Shown here one piece after another: positions 8,992-17,540 of a DNA stretch of 64,000 nucleotides. The position numbers and the translations under genes were made by a program. Position 1 is the stretch's first letter. The number at the start of each line of letters is the position of its first letter. The DNA is from Ignavibacteria bacterium (GTDB taxonomy: Bacteria > Bacteroidota > Ignavibacteria > Tepidaquicellales > Tepidaquicellaceae): positions 17,332-81,331 of the forward strand of contig JAFGII010000112.1 of assembly GCA_016929695.1 (NCBI GenBank), given 5' to 3'. The notes beneath the pieces were generated by a model, which saw only the letters and a list, made by a program, of their open reading frames with translations, did not search any database and was not told the origin of the DNA.

Positions 8992-10080
8992 TTAACCTTC
9001 CTCTATAATTTCAAGATTTTGATTTTCGGGTCTGTTTAAATTTAATTTATTCAGTTCGAGAATAAGATTTTTTGAAATATTTCTGAATATTTTCGATTCA
9101 TTTTCTTCAGGCATCGAATAGACAATAGGAGTTCCCATATCACCCTGCTCTCTGATTTTAGTATTTATTGGTATTTCGCCAAGAAGTGGAATACCCGTTT
9201 CGTCATGCATCTTTTTTCCGCCGCCCTGTCCGAAAATGTATTCTTTGGTACCGTCCGGTTTAAGAAAATAACTCATATTTTCTATAACACCGACCGTAGA
9301 AACATTTACCTTTTCAAACATAGATTGACCTTTTCTTGCGTCCGCAAGTGATATTTCCTGCGGAGTAGTAACTATTATTGCACCTGTTAATGGTATTGTC
9401 TGACTTAAAGTTAATTGTATATCGCCTGTTCCGGGAGGCATATCAAAAAGTAAATAATCGAGTTCGCCCCAGTCGGTATCACTCATAAATTGTTTTAAAG
9501 CACTTGAAGCCATTGGTCCGCGCCACACGACAGCCGTATTTGAATCCACGAGTAACCCGATAGACATGACTTTCAATCCGTATTTTTCAACAGGGACAAG
9601 CATATTTCTTCCGTTTATTTTTTCGACTTCGGGTCGCTTGCTTATATTTAACATCATCGGAATAGAAGGTCCGTAAATATCAGCATCAATCAATCCGACG
9701 GAAGCACCTTCCATAACAAGTGCCATGGCAAGATTAACTGCCACCGTCGACTTCCCTACTCCGCCCTTGCCGGAAGCAACGGCAATTGTATTCTTCACTC
9801 CGCTTATTATCATATCCTTCTGATGACTTTTATGGCTTAGAATTCCGAGAACGAATTCAATTTCTGTTTCTTTTATTTCTTTAATTTCTTTTTTGATTTC
9901 CGCTGAAATTAAATTTTTAATTTCTTTGTTTCTATCTTTATTTACATCCGTTATTCCGAGTTTCAGATATAGTTTATCCCCGTTTAAACTGATTTTTTTC
10001 AGAAGTTCCTGATGATTAAATCCGGAATTTATATACGGTTCATTAATTTTTCCCAGTATTTCTTTAATTTTATCCTGCAT
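8992..10080 (-). CDS. mrp: Mrp/ApbC-family P-loop ATPase, iron-sulfur cluster carrier
   Basis: A 362-residue protein with an N-terminal MIP18/DUF59-like domain (about residues 1-85) and a MinD/Mrp ATPase. The deviant Walker A SGKGGVGKST is at residues 103-112, DADIYGPSIP carries the A' Asp, and DMPPGTGDIQLT is the Mrp signature. The CxxC that ligates the cluster in many relatives, normally just after ENMSYF, is absent: the loop reads FLKPDGTKEYIFGQ. Cluster transfer by this copy is therefore less certain. It precedes the Nfu-like gene in one operon. Confidence 0.9.
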   Translation of the reverse strand: MQDKIKEILGKINEPYINSGFNHQELLKKISLNGDKLYLKLGITDVNKDRNKEIKNLISAEIKKEIKEIKETEIEFVLGILSHKSHQKDMIISGVKNTIAVASGKGGVGKSTVAVNLAMALVMEGASVGLIDADIYGPSIPMMLNISKRPEVEKINGRNMLVPVEKYGLKVMSIGLLVDSNTAVVWRGPMASSALKQFMSDTDWGELDYLLFDMPPGTGDIQLTLSQTIPLTGAIIVTTPQEISLADARKGQSMFEKVNVSTVGVIENMSYFLKPDGTKEYIFGQGGGKKMHDETGIPLLGEIPINTKIREQGDMGTPIVYSMPEENESKIFRNISKNLILELNKLNLNRPENQNLEIIEEG

Positions 10081-10343
10081 TAGATTTAAGAATTTTATTT
10101 ATTTAACAAGTTAATATTTTTATACAGATTATTAAATGTTAATATCCATATATATTTTAACACTTATGCATTCTTTAGGGTTCATTTTGAATTTGATTTA
10201 TGTCAATTTTTTAACATCACCCTTTATATTTAAACTGAACTTCCGATGTAAACTTTATTACTCCATAAACTTTTAAATTTAATAAATTGATTTTCGTCAA
10301 TTTTATGAATAATTTTATATTTAATTACTAATTAATCATACTG
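10081..10343. other. AT-rich divergent intergenic region
   Basis: This 263-base spacer separates the divergent mrp and membrane-protein genes and must hold both promoters. It is very AT-rich, with several ATTTAATAAATT-like stretches. I see no RNA gene, long palindrome or clear -7 TAnnTTTG element in it. Confidence 0.5.
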
Positions 10344-10934
10344 GTGAGTAAAGGTTCGAAATTCTGGCTGACTATTTTAATTTTTTCGGGTATAGCGTAT
10401 CTGGGAGCAATAAATATCAGGTTTATTATAGGCAATGAACTGCTGAATTTTGACGAATTCAATTTCAAGTCTTTTTTATTGCCGGTGGAGTTAAGTTTAA
10501 TTTTTAAATTTATTTCATATTCTTCGTTAGTAATAATCGTATCATATTTTATTGTATTCATATCGGCAATTTTATTTTTAATTAACTACAAAGTAAATTA
10601 CCGTGAGAATGTCTGGCTGCTGGTATCGGCAATTTTATTTTTTGTTTTCTCACCGGTCGAATTTTACAGTTGCTATCTCGATTTCAAATTTTATTTAATG
10701 TACCTTGAAGACCCTTATGAATACGAACAGAAACTTCTGGTCTTCGGCGAGCGGATTGGTTTGCTGAAAGGTGTTCCTTGGATTGCTATGCTTTGTTATT
10801 ATACGATTATTGTAATTTCAATATTCAAACCTTTGAAAAAAACAAAAGCCGAACTTGAAGAAGCCGACAAGGAGAACAAAGACTATGCATACAAGTATAT
10901 TATGCACGAAGAAGATGACATCATTAAAGAATAA
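10344..10934 (+). CDS. Unknown integral membrane protein, about four TM segments
   Basis: I do not recognise this 196-residue protein. Hydrophobic segments lie at about residues 7-25, 58-80, 89-108 and 146-163, and the C-terminal tail (about 165-196) is charged and acidic (KKTKAELEEADKENKDY, EEDDIIKE). An extracytoplasmic loop of about 30 residues between segments 3 and 4 contains CYLDFKFYLMYLEDPYEYEQK. The start is GTG at 10344; no ATG lies near. It is followed after 2 bases by a small unknown gene and then the MBL hydrolase gene, so it begins a plus-strand operon. No function is proposed. Confidence 0.65.
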   Translation: MSKGSKFWLTILIFSGIAYLGAINIRFIIGNELLNFDEFNFKSFLLPVELSLIFKFISYSSLVIIVSYFIVFISAILFLINYKVNYRENVWLLVSAILFFVFSPVEFYSCYLDFKFYLMYLEDPYEYEQKLLVFGERIGLLKGVPWIAMLCYYTIIVISIFKPLKKTKAELEEADKENKDYAYKYIMHEEDDIIKE

Positions 10935-10936
10935 AA

Positions 10937-11233
10937 TTGGCAAGAGTAATAAGAAAAATACAGTCTAAAACGCCTGATGAAAAAAAGGAAACATTAATCA
11001 GGGAACTCATCGAAATTTACGGAAAAATAGGATTTAAGGTCAGAACTGAAAAAGGAAATTTCAAAGGCGGTTTCTGCCTTTTAAGAGAACAGAAAATACT
11101 TTTATTGAATAAAAATCTCAGTCAGGAAAAAAAAATTGGTTTCCTGCTGAAGAATCTTTCGGAACTGAACACGGAAGAAATTTATATTAAACCCGCGATA
11201 AGGGAATTAATTGATAATCAGTCGTTTGTTTAA
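10937..11233 (+). CDS. Small conserved-looking protein of unknown function
   Basis: A basic 98-residue protein with no signal peptide and no recognised domain. It contains a FKVRTEKGNFKGGFCLLREQKILLLNKNLSQEKKIGFLL stretch suggestive of a compact alpha/beta fold (shown here as two readable halves: FKVRTEKGNFKGGFCLLRE and QKILLLNKNLSQEKK). The start is TTG at 10937, 2 bases after the membrane-protein stop, and the next gene starts 5 bases after its end. Tight packing and uniform codon use support a real gene translated with its neighbours. Confidence 0.6.
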   Translation: MARVIRKIQSKTPDEKKETLIRELIEIYGKIGFKVRTEKGNFKGGFCLLREQKILLLNKNLSQEKKIGFLLKNLSELNTEEIYIKPAIRELIDNQSFV

Positions 11234-11238
11234 AAATT

Positions 11239-12009
11239 ATGAAAATTACAGTTTTAGGTTCGGGCACTTCGCAGGGTGTCCCGGTTATCGGATGTAAATG
11301 TAAAACCTGCACATCGGAAAATATAAAAGATAAAAGACTGAGAGCATCGGTATATGTAGAGACGGGTGATTCAAAAATATTAATTGACACTTCTATTGAT
11401 TTCCGAAGGCAAATGCTTGACAATAACAAAACTGACGTTGATGCAGTTCTTTTCACACATCATCATGCAGACCATATTTTCGGAATGGATGACTTACGTC
11501 AGATAAATCAGAGACTTAATAAATATATTGACGTTTACGGAAGAAAAGATACGCTTGATGAAATACTGAAAACTTTCAGATATATAACCGATAAAGAACT
11601 TATAATGCACAAATGCGTTCCGCTCATAAACTTAAAAATTATTGAAAATAAAAAGTTCTATTTCCGTAAAACCGGAATAACTCCGGTTGAAGTCCTTCAC
11701 GGCAGGATAAAAATATTCGGTTACAGAATCGGAAATTTTGCCTATCTAACGGATTGCAGTTTTATTCCTGAAGAGGAATACGTAAAATTCGATAATCTTG
11801 ATTTACTTATTATAAACGCATTAAGGCTCAGACCTCATCCCACACATTTCAATCTTGAACAGGCAGTCGGAATTGCAGAGTTGTTTAAACCGAAGCAGAC
11901 ATATTTAACCCACATAACTCACGATTTGATGCACAATGAAATTAATTCAGAACTGCCGGAAAATATCCAACTTGCTTATGACGGACTCGAAATTTCTCTT
12001 AAAGATTAA
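11239..12009 (+). CDS. MBL-fold metallohydrolase, PhnP-like
   Basis: A 256-residue metallo-beta-lactamase-fold hydrolase. HHHADH at residues 74-79 is the metal-binding HxHxDH motif; LTDCSF (middle) and a later HITHDL supply further ligands. The N-terminal GSGTSQGVPVIGCKCKTC contains a cysteine cluster (Cys19, 21, 24) also seen in PhnP-type cyclic phosphodiesterases, where it binds a structural zinc. The substrate is probably a phosphodiester, but no phn genes are nearby to support a phosphonate role. Third gene of the unit starting at 10344. Confidence 0.85.
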   Translation: MKITVLGSGTSQGVPVIGCKCKTCTSENIKDKRLRASVYVETGDSKILIDTSIDFRRQMLDNNKTDVDAVLFTHHHADHIFGMDDLRQINQRLNKYIDVYGRKDTLDEILKTFRYITDKELIMHKCVPLINLKIIENKKFYFRKTGITPVEVLHGRIKIFGYRIGNFAYLTDCSFIPEEEYVKFDNLDLLIINALRLRPHPTHFNLEQAVGIAELFKPKQTYLTHITHDLMHNEINSELPENIQLAYDGLEISLKD

Positions 12010-12018
12010 AATACAAAT

Positions 12019-12813
12019 ATGCATAAATTAAAAGAAATATTATTTAAAGCGGCATTTGAATCGGGTAAAATATTAAAATCATATTTCGAAAAGGAATTCG
12101 AAATTGAAAGTAAAGATATAATTTCAAATCTGGTTACGGAAGTTGATAAAAAATCCGAATCGAAAATTATTGAGATTATTAAATCCGAATTCCCGGAACA
12201 CAGTATTTTATCGGAAGAAATCGGAGCACTGAATTCCGGTGATAATGCGAAATGGATTATAGACCCGATAGACGGGACTATAAATTACGCTCATTCAATC
12301 CCGCTGTGCTGCGTGTCAATTGGAGTGGAAATTAACAGGATTATCGAATTGGGACTTGTTTATAATCCTTTATCGGGCGAGAAATTTTTTGCAGAAAAAA
12401 ACAAAGGAAGTTTTTTAAATGATAAACCGATAAAAGTTTCAAAGGAAAATAATTTACATAAATCTCTGCTTGTAACAGGTTTTCCTTACGATACAAGCGG
12501 AAATCCGAACAAACCTGTCGAAGTATTTGCCAAATTCGTAAACCAAGACATACCTATCAGGCGACTCGGTTCAGCGGCATTAGACCTTTGCTGGACAGCC
12601 TGCGGAAGGTTCGACGGATTCTGGGAATATAATTTAAACCCTTGGGATACGGCAGCGGGTTATCTGATTCTTAAAGAAGCAGGCGGGAAGATTACAAATT
12701 TTCAGGGAAATGAATATTCAGTTTACGAAAAGGAAATTCTCGGAACAAACGGTCTTATTCACAATGATATGCTGAAAGTGATTTCGGATGTCAGGGATGA
12801 AATTCCATATTAA
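12019..12813 (+). CDS. suhB: Inositol monophosphatase family protein (SuhB-like)
   Basis: A 264-residue magnesium-dependent, lithium-sensitive-type phosphatase. Metal ligands are visible: Glu66/Glu67 in SEEIGA, the DPIDGT block at 82-87, and a C-terminal NPWDTAAGYLILKEAGG block with the third Asp. Family members hydrolyse myo-inositol-1-phosphate and other small phosphomonoesters such as NADP or PAP; the physiological substrate is not determined. It is 9 bases after the MBL gene, probably the last gene of that operon, and faces ribH. Confidence 0.9.
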   Translation: MHKLKEILFKAAFESGKILKSYFEKEFEIESKDIISNLVTEVDKKSESKIIEIIKSEFPEHSILSEEIGALNSGDNAKWIIDPIDGTINYAHSIPLCCVSIGVEINRIIELGLVYNPLSGEKFFAEKNKGSFLNDKPIKVSKENNLHKSLLVTGFPYDTSGNPNKPVEVFAKFVNQDIPIRRLGSAALDLCWTACGRFDGFWEYNLNPWDTAAGYLILKEAGGKITNFQGNEYSVYEKEILGTNGLIHNDMLKVISDVRDEIPY

Positions 12814-12825
12814 AAAACTTCTTAC

Positions 12826-12859
12826 TTCTTCCAAGGTTCCTTCTTGGGACAGGGAAGAA
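12826..12859. terminator. Palindrome between convergent suhB and ribH
   Basis: TTCTTCC (12826-12832) pairs with GGAAGAA (12853-12859) around a 20-base interior. It sits in the 95-base gap between two genes that converge, where a two-way terminator is expected, but no good T run follows on either strand. It may equally be a REP-like palindrome. Confidence 0.35.
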
Positions 12860-12908
12860 TGAGGTTAACTCCCACAAGCCGAAGCTCGGAGAGAAGTGAA
12901 TTATTCCA

Positions 12909-13391
12909 TCACAATTTTTCCATTAAATCCATCATTTCCAGCATAACAACTGCTGCTTCGTATCCCTTGTTGTTTTCTTTGTCGGGAGGATTATCCCCGC
13001 TTCTTTCAAATGCCTGCCGGGCATCATATACAGTTAACACTCCGAACCCGTGCGGCATTTTATATTCAGATGAAAGCAGATTCAAATTATGCGCTACGGG
13101 TCCTGCAACGTATTCGAAATGGGCGGTATCTCCTTTTATCACGCAACCCAGTGTTATTATTCCCGAATAATTTTTTACCGACAGACATAACGCCTTGAAG
13201 CATAAAGGAATTTCGTAAGCACCCGGAACATATATTAAATCTATCCTCGAATCATCGAATCCGCTTGCCTTTAAACCCTCAACTGCTCCCTTTATTAATC
13301 TTTCAACTATTTGCTTATTGAATTTACTTGCAATAATTGCAATCCTTTTATCTTTATTTACTGTAATGCTGTTACCTTCGACTTTTTTCAT
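12909..13391 (-). CDS. ribH: 6,7-dimethyl-8-ribityllumazine synthase
   Basis: Penultimate enzyme of riboflavin synthesis, 160 residues, full length. Family blocks are IIASKFNKQIVERLIKGA, YVPGAYEIPLCFKALC and LGCVIKGDTAHFEYVAGPVAHNLN, the last containing the catalytic His. The protein assembles as pentamers or icosahedra. Its ATG overlaps the TGA of the preceding PHP gene by 4 bases. No other rib gene or FMN riboswitch is present, so regulation by FMN at this site is not supported. Confidence 0.95.
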   Translation of the reverse strand: MKKVEGNSITVNKDKRIAIIASKFNKQIVERLIKGAVEGLKASGFDDSRIDLIYVPGAYEIPLCFKALCLSVKNYSGIITLGCVIKGDTAHFEYVAGPVAHNLNLLSSEYKMPHGFGVLTVYDARQAFERSGDNPPDKENNKGYEAAVVMLEMMDLMEKL

Positions 13392-14233
13392 TCGTTTATA
13401 TTATTTAAAAATTTTACTTTTTTAATATCAATAAAAATTTTTCCGATATTGCAGGTTTCATCTTCCGTTAATCCATGAAAGTCGGAACCGCCTGTCATAA
13501 AAAGATTATTTTCAATCGCAAATTTTTCAAATTTTCTTGCCTTATCGGATTTATGTGTCGGATGATATATTTCGATTCCCTCCAGACCTGCCTTAAGCAA
13601 TATATCCATCTTGCTCCATAAAAAATTTTTACCGGGATGTGCGAGAACTGAAATTCCGCCTGTTTCTCTTATTAATTTTAACATTTTCAGTGTATCCGGA
13701 CTGTTCTTCTTATAAAAAGCAACTTTAAAATCACCTATGTATTTGTTAAACGCATCCTGATATGATTTAACATATCCGAGTTTATGTATGTATTCAGCAA
13801 CATGCGGTCTTCCGACTGCTCTAGTATTTTTAAAATACCTAAAGAAGTCATCGGGAAGAAATTTTAAACCGAGATAATTGAGTTTATCAATAATTTTTAA
13901 AATACGGTCAATCCTGTTCTTACGGAATTTTATTACGTGTTCTTTAAAAATATAATTTTCATAGTCAATATTATAAGCCAGTATGTGAACCTCCCTGCCG
14001 TCATATTCAGTACTGAATTCTATCCCGGGGATGTATTTTATTTCATTGTCTTTTATTAATTTTTTCAGTTCATATATTCCGTCAATGGTATCGTGGTCTG
14101 TAATGCTAAATACTTTAATATTATTTTGCTTCAGTAACTTAATCAGTTCAGGAACTGAATATTTCCCGTCGGAATATTCAGTATGAAGATGAAGGTCCGC
14201 CTTTTCAATTACATCAGTTTGTTCTATTCTCAT
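13388..14233 (-). CDS. PHP-domain phosphoesterase
   Basis: A 281-residue polymerase-and-histidinol-phosphatase domain protein. Metal ligands are seen in KADLHLHTEYSDG (Asp13, His15, His17), ITDHDT, GIEFSTEYDGREVHILAY and VLAHPGK, with a closing GGSDFHG. This set resembles RNase AM/YciV-type 3',5'-nucleotide phosphatases, which degrade pAp and short RNA, but the assignment to that subgroup is inference. It is translationally coupled to ribH through an ATGA overlap. Confidence 0.87.
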   Translation of the reverse strand: MRIEQTDVIEKADLHLHTEYSDGKYSVPELIKLLKQNNIKVFSITDHDTIDGIYELKKLIKDNEIKYIPGIEFSTEYDGREVHILAYNIDYENYIFKEHVIKFRKNRIDRILKIIDKLNYLGLKFLPDDFFRYFKNTRAVGRPHVAEYIHKLGYVKSYQDAFNKYIGDFKVAFYKKNSPDTLKMLKLIRETGGISVLAHPGKNFLWSKMDILLKAGLEGIEIYHPTHKSDKARKFEKFAIENNLFMTGGSDFHGLTEDETCNIGKIFIDIKKVKFLNNINE

Positions 14234-14350
14234 TGTACGGTTTTTTTATAAAAGAAAATGATTTTTCAATAGTTTAACCAATAATGGATAAAAATAATTA
14301 TTTTAAAAGAAATATGAAATAAGTATATTATTGTTTATATTTTTTTAAAA

Positions 14351-15397
14351 TTGAATATTGCATTAATAACAGGCGGTATATCCGCGGAAAGAGAAGTATC
14401 GTTAAGTTCAGGAAGAAGTATTTTAAAAGCTCTTCGTGAAAACGGACATAGTGTCATTGTTGTTGACCCGGTGTACGGAGCAGAAAAAGTTCCCGAGGAA
14501 ACAATTTTTAAAGATAATGTATCTCAGATTTATCCTGACGTTCATTCACTTCAGGATTTAAGGATAAAATCCTATAAAAATATACTCTCCTGTTTTAATT
14601 CAGATATCTTTGATAATATTGATATTGCTTTCATAGGTTTGCACGGTAAATTCGGTGAGGACGGCAGGATTCAGGCAATACTTGATTCACGCGGAATAAA
14701 ATATACAGGTTCAGGTGTTGTCTCTTCCGTAATTGCAATTGACAAAGACTTTTCGAAAATCATTTTTAAACAAAACGGCATCCTTACTCCCGACTGGTTC
14801 TCATTGAAAAAAAACGACGATATAAATACCGTATTGTTAACCGAAAAGATTAATGCGACTTTTGGTCTGCCTCTCGTCGTAAAGCCCTGTGATGAAGGCA
14901 GCACGGTTGGTCTGACTATTTTATACGATTTTAAAGGAAATTCGATGGAAGAAGCAATAAGACTTGCATTCAAATATTCCGATAAAATTTTAATCGAGAA
15001 GTATATCAAAGGTAAAGAAATTACCGTTGCGGTTTTGGATAACCTTACATATCCTGTTATTGAGATACGTCCTAAAGACGGATATTACGATTATTATCAT
15101 AAATATACTCCGGGTATGACGGAATATATATGTCCGGCAGAAATATCCTCTGAAACCGCAGATAATGTTAAAGGAACAGGGCTTAAAGCACACAGGGCAC
15201 TTGATTGCGAAATATATTCAAGAGTTGATTTTATTCTGACAGATGATAATACGGCATACTGCCTTGAGGTCAATACACTTCCCGGAATGACATCCCTGTC
15301 CCTCGTTCCTAAATCCTTAAAAGCAGCAGGTATAGATTTCAATAAACTTATAGAACAAATAATAAATTTATCATTAAATAAATACGCAAACAATTGA
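14351..15397 (+). CDS. ddl: D-alanine--D-alanine ligase
   Basis: ATP-grasp ligase that makes D-Ala-D-Ala for peptidoglycan, 348 residues. Recognisable blocks are ALITGGISAEREVSLSSG at the N-terminus, FIGLHGKFGEDGRIQAILD, PLVVKPCDEGSTVGL, KYIKGKEITVAVLDN, and the C-terminal YSRVDFILTDDNTAYCLEVN and TLPGMTSLSLVPK with the metal-binding residues. The start is TTG at 14351, the only codon that gives the normal N-terminus. It opens a plus-strand cell-wall and envelope operon that runs to 23526. Confidence 0.94.
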   Translation: MNIALITGGISAEREVSLSSGRSILKALRENGHSVIVVDPVYGAEKVPEETIFKDNVSQIYPDVHSLQDLRIKSYKNILSCFNSDIFDNIDIAFIGLHGKFGEDGRIQAILDSRGIKYTGSGVVSSVIAIDKDFSKIIFKQNGILTPDWFSLKKNDDINTVLLTEKINATFGLPLVVKPCDEGSTVGLTILYDFKGNSMEEAIRLAFKYSDKILIEKYIKGKEITVAVLDNLTYPVIEIRPKDGYYDYYHKYTPGMTEYICPAEISSETADNVKGTGLKAHRALDCEIYSRVDFILTDDNTAYCLEVNTLPGMTSLSLVPKSLKAAGIDFNKLIEQIINLSLNKYANN

Positions 15398-15732
15398 ACA
15401 GCGGAGAGAAAAAGAATACAATATTAATCAAGATTCTTAGAATATTCAAATACAATAAATTTTTAATAATCATATTCATATTATTCTGTATTTCACTTTA
15501 CATGGCTTTTTTCGGAGATACCGGATTTTTTGAAATGAAAAAACTGGATAAAGAAAACAAAACAATTCAGAAATTGATTTATAATGATTCCCTTAAATCT
15601 GCAGAATACAAAACTGAAATTCAGGAATTACAAGAATCGGGTAAAAAGATTGAACAGGTCGCCCGCGAAAAATATAAAATGACAAAACCGGGCGAAAAAA
15701 TTTTCAGAATTAAAACGGATACCATTAAATGA
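15394..15732 (+). CDS. FtsB/DivIC-family septum-formation initiator
   Basis: A 112-residue bitopic membrane protein: short basic cytoplasmic N-terminus, one membrane helix (about residues 23-43), then a coiled coil (about 50-90) and an EQVAREKYKMTKPGEKIFRI tail characteristic of FtsB/DivIC. Family members form the FtsQ-FtsL-FtsB-like complex of the divisome. The TTG start overlaps the ddl stop by 4 bases. Placement between ddl and trpS in an envelope operon fits a division role. Confidence 0.85.
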   Translation: MNSGEKKNTILIKILRIFKYNKFLIIIFILFCISLYMAFFGDTGFFEMKKLDKENKTIQKLIYNDSLKSAEYKTEIQELQESGKKIEQVAREKYKMTKPGEKIFRIKTDTIK

Positions 15733-16730
15733 CTGCAGGTAAAAAAGTAATATTATCCGGTATGAGACCAACGGGTAAACTTCACATAGGACATTATTCA
15801 GGTGCACTTGAAAACTGGGTCAGTCTGCAGAGAGATTACAAGAATTATCATCTTATCGCCGACTACCACGCATTAACAACGAATCTTGATACTTCCGAAA
15901 TTTTCGGTAATACAATAGAAATGATAATTGACTGGATTGCCTGCGGAATAAATCCCGAAGAATCACCGATATTCCGTCAGTCGAAAATAAAAGAGCATAC
16001 GGAATTGTTTTTGATTTTTTCAATGCTGATTACAAAAGCAAGACTTGAAAAGAATCCGTCCCTGAAAGAACAAATCAGGGATTTGAATCTGAATAGCATT
16101 TCATACGGGCATCTCGGATATCCCGTATTACAGGCATCCGACATATTATTATACAAAGGCGAATTAGTCCCTGTAGGAGAAGACCAGTTACCTCATATAG
16201 AAATCACACGTCACATAGCGGGATTATTCAATCAGTATTATGAACTTGAAGAAGGCAGGAAAATATTTCCCATTCCCGCACCAAAGTTAACGGGATTTGC
16301 AAGACTTCCCGGGCTGGAAGGCGATGCAAAAATGAGCAAAACTCTCGGAAATACAATTTTAATTTCAGATGATGCCGAAACAATAAAAAATAAAATCAAG
16401 AAAGCATACACCGACCCGCAGAAACTGCGGAAAGGCGACAAAGGACACCCGGAGATATGCAGAATATACACATATCACAAAAAATTCAATCCGGAAGAGA
16501 CAGATGAAATCTATTTGGGCTGTACGAGCGGGAAATTAGGGTGCTCCGATTGCAAGATGAATATTTCTCAAAAAATTATTAATTTTTTCGCTCCTGTCCT
16601 GGAAAAGAGGAAAAAACTAGAAAAGGAAAAAGACCAAATACTCGAAATACTCATTGACGGTGAAAAGAAAGCGAGAAAAACGGCAGAATCTACAATGCAG
16701 GAAGTTCGCTCTGCAATGAAACTTGGATGA
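15729..16730 (+). CDS. trpS: Tryptophanyl-tRNA synthetase
   Basis: Class I synthetase of 333 residues, normal for the bacterial type. The HIGH motif is at residues 19-22 (KLHIGHYSG), and KMSKTLGN provides the KMSKS loop near residue 200. SGMRPTGKLHIG and GEDQLPHIE are family hallmarks. A cysteine-rich stretch in the C-terminal third (CTSGKLGCSDCK) recalls the CxxC elements of some bacterial TrpRS but is not diagnostic. The ATG overlaps the ftsB-like stop by 4 bases (ATGA). Confidence 0.95.
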   Translation: MTAGKKVILSGMRPTGKLHIGHYSGALENWVSLQRDYKNYHLIADYHALTTNLDTSEIFGNTIEMIIDWIACGINPEESPIFRQSKIKEHTELFLIFSMLITKARLEKNPSLKEQIRDLNLNSISYGHLGYPVLQASDILLYKGELVPVGEDQLPHIEITRHIAGLFNQYYELEEGRKIFPIPAPKLTGFARLPGLEGDAKMSKTLGNTILISDDAETIKNKIKKAYTDPQKLRKGDKGHPEICRIYTYHKKFNPEETDEIYLGCTSGKLGCSDCKMNISQKIINFFAPVLEKRKKLEKEKDQILEILIDGEKKARKTAESTMQEVRSAMKLG

Positions 16731-16748
16731 AATAAAACAGTATAAAAA

Positions 16749-17540
16749 TTGATAGAACCAAATAAAAAAGACAAACAGATTCAGGAAGAACTTAAAAAGT
16801 CAGGCGAAATACCGAAACACATTGCCATAATAATGGACGGCAACGGCAGATGGGCGCGTGCGAAGGGATATTCACGTGTTTTCGGACACAGACAGGGAGT
16901 TACATCCGTCCGTGATACCGTAGAAGCCTGCGGACAGCTTGGTGTGAAATTTCTCACTCTATATACATTTTCCACGGAAAACTGGAAAAGACCGAAATCT
17001 GAAGTCACGGTCCTGATGAAACTGCTTATAAAAGCTCTTAAGGATGAAACGGACAGGTTGCACGAAAATAACGTCAAATTAATAACAACAGGAGACCTTA
17101 ACACTTTACCGATAAAAGTAAAAAATGAATTACTCGAAGCGATACAGAAGACAGCCGATAATAAATTAATGACATTGAATTTAGCACTGAATTACAGCGG
17201 CAGATGGGATATACTGAAAGCAGTAAAAAATATGTATGATGACCTGAAAACGGGCAAAATAAAATCCGGCGATATTACGGAAAAAACTTTTTCCGGTTAC
17301 CTTGCGACGAAAGATATTCCCGACCCGGATTTAATGATAAGAACAGGAGGCGAATACAGAATCAGCAATTTCCTTATATGGCAGCTTGCATATACTGAAA
17401 TTTATATTGATAATATATTCTGGCCTGATTTCAGAAGGGAACACCTGTACAAAGCAATAAGTGAATACCAGAACCGCGAAAGAAGATTCGGAATGACGAG
17501 CGAACAGATTATTTCAAAAAAAACAAAAAGTAAAAAATGA
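16749..17540 (+). CDS. uppS: Isoprenyl (undecaprenyl) diphosphate synthase
   Basis: Cis-prenyltransferase of 263 residues that makes the lipid carrier for peptidoglycan and LPS. HIAIIMDGNGRWA at about 24-36 holds the catalytic Asp30, and RTGGEYRISNFLIWQLAYTE is the C-terminal substrate-binding signature. The start is TTG at 16749; the first 20 residues are charged and may be non-essential. It overlaps bamA by 4 bases (ATGA). Order uppS-bamA is a common arrangement in Gram-negative envelope clusters. Confidence 0.94.
   Translation: MIEPNKKDKQIQEELKKSGEIPKHIAIIMDGNGRWARAKGYSRVFGHRQGVTSVRDTVEACGQLGVKFLTLYTFSTENWKRPKSEVTVLMKLLIKALKDETDRLHENNVKLITTGDLNTLPIKVKNELLEAIQKTADNKLMTLNLALNYSGRWDILKAVKNMYDDLKTGKIKSGDITEKTFSGYLATKDIPDPDLMIRTGGEYRISNFLIWQLAYTEIYIDNIFWPDFRREHLYKAISEYQNRERRFGMTSEQIISKKTKSKK

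Noticed and set aside
12909..13391. FMN riboswitch for ribH
   Set aside because: The gene starts inside the overlap with the PHP gene, leaving no leader, and no RFN-like conserved blocks are seen.
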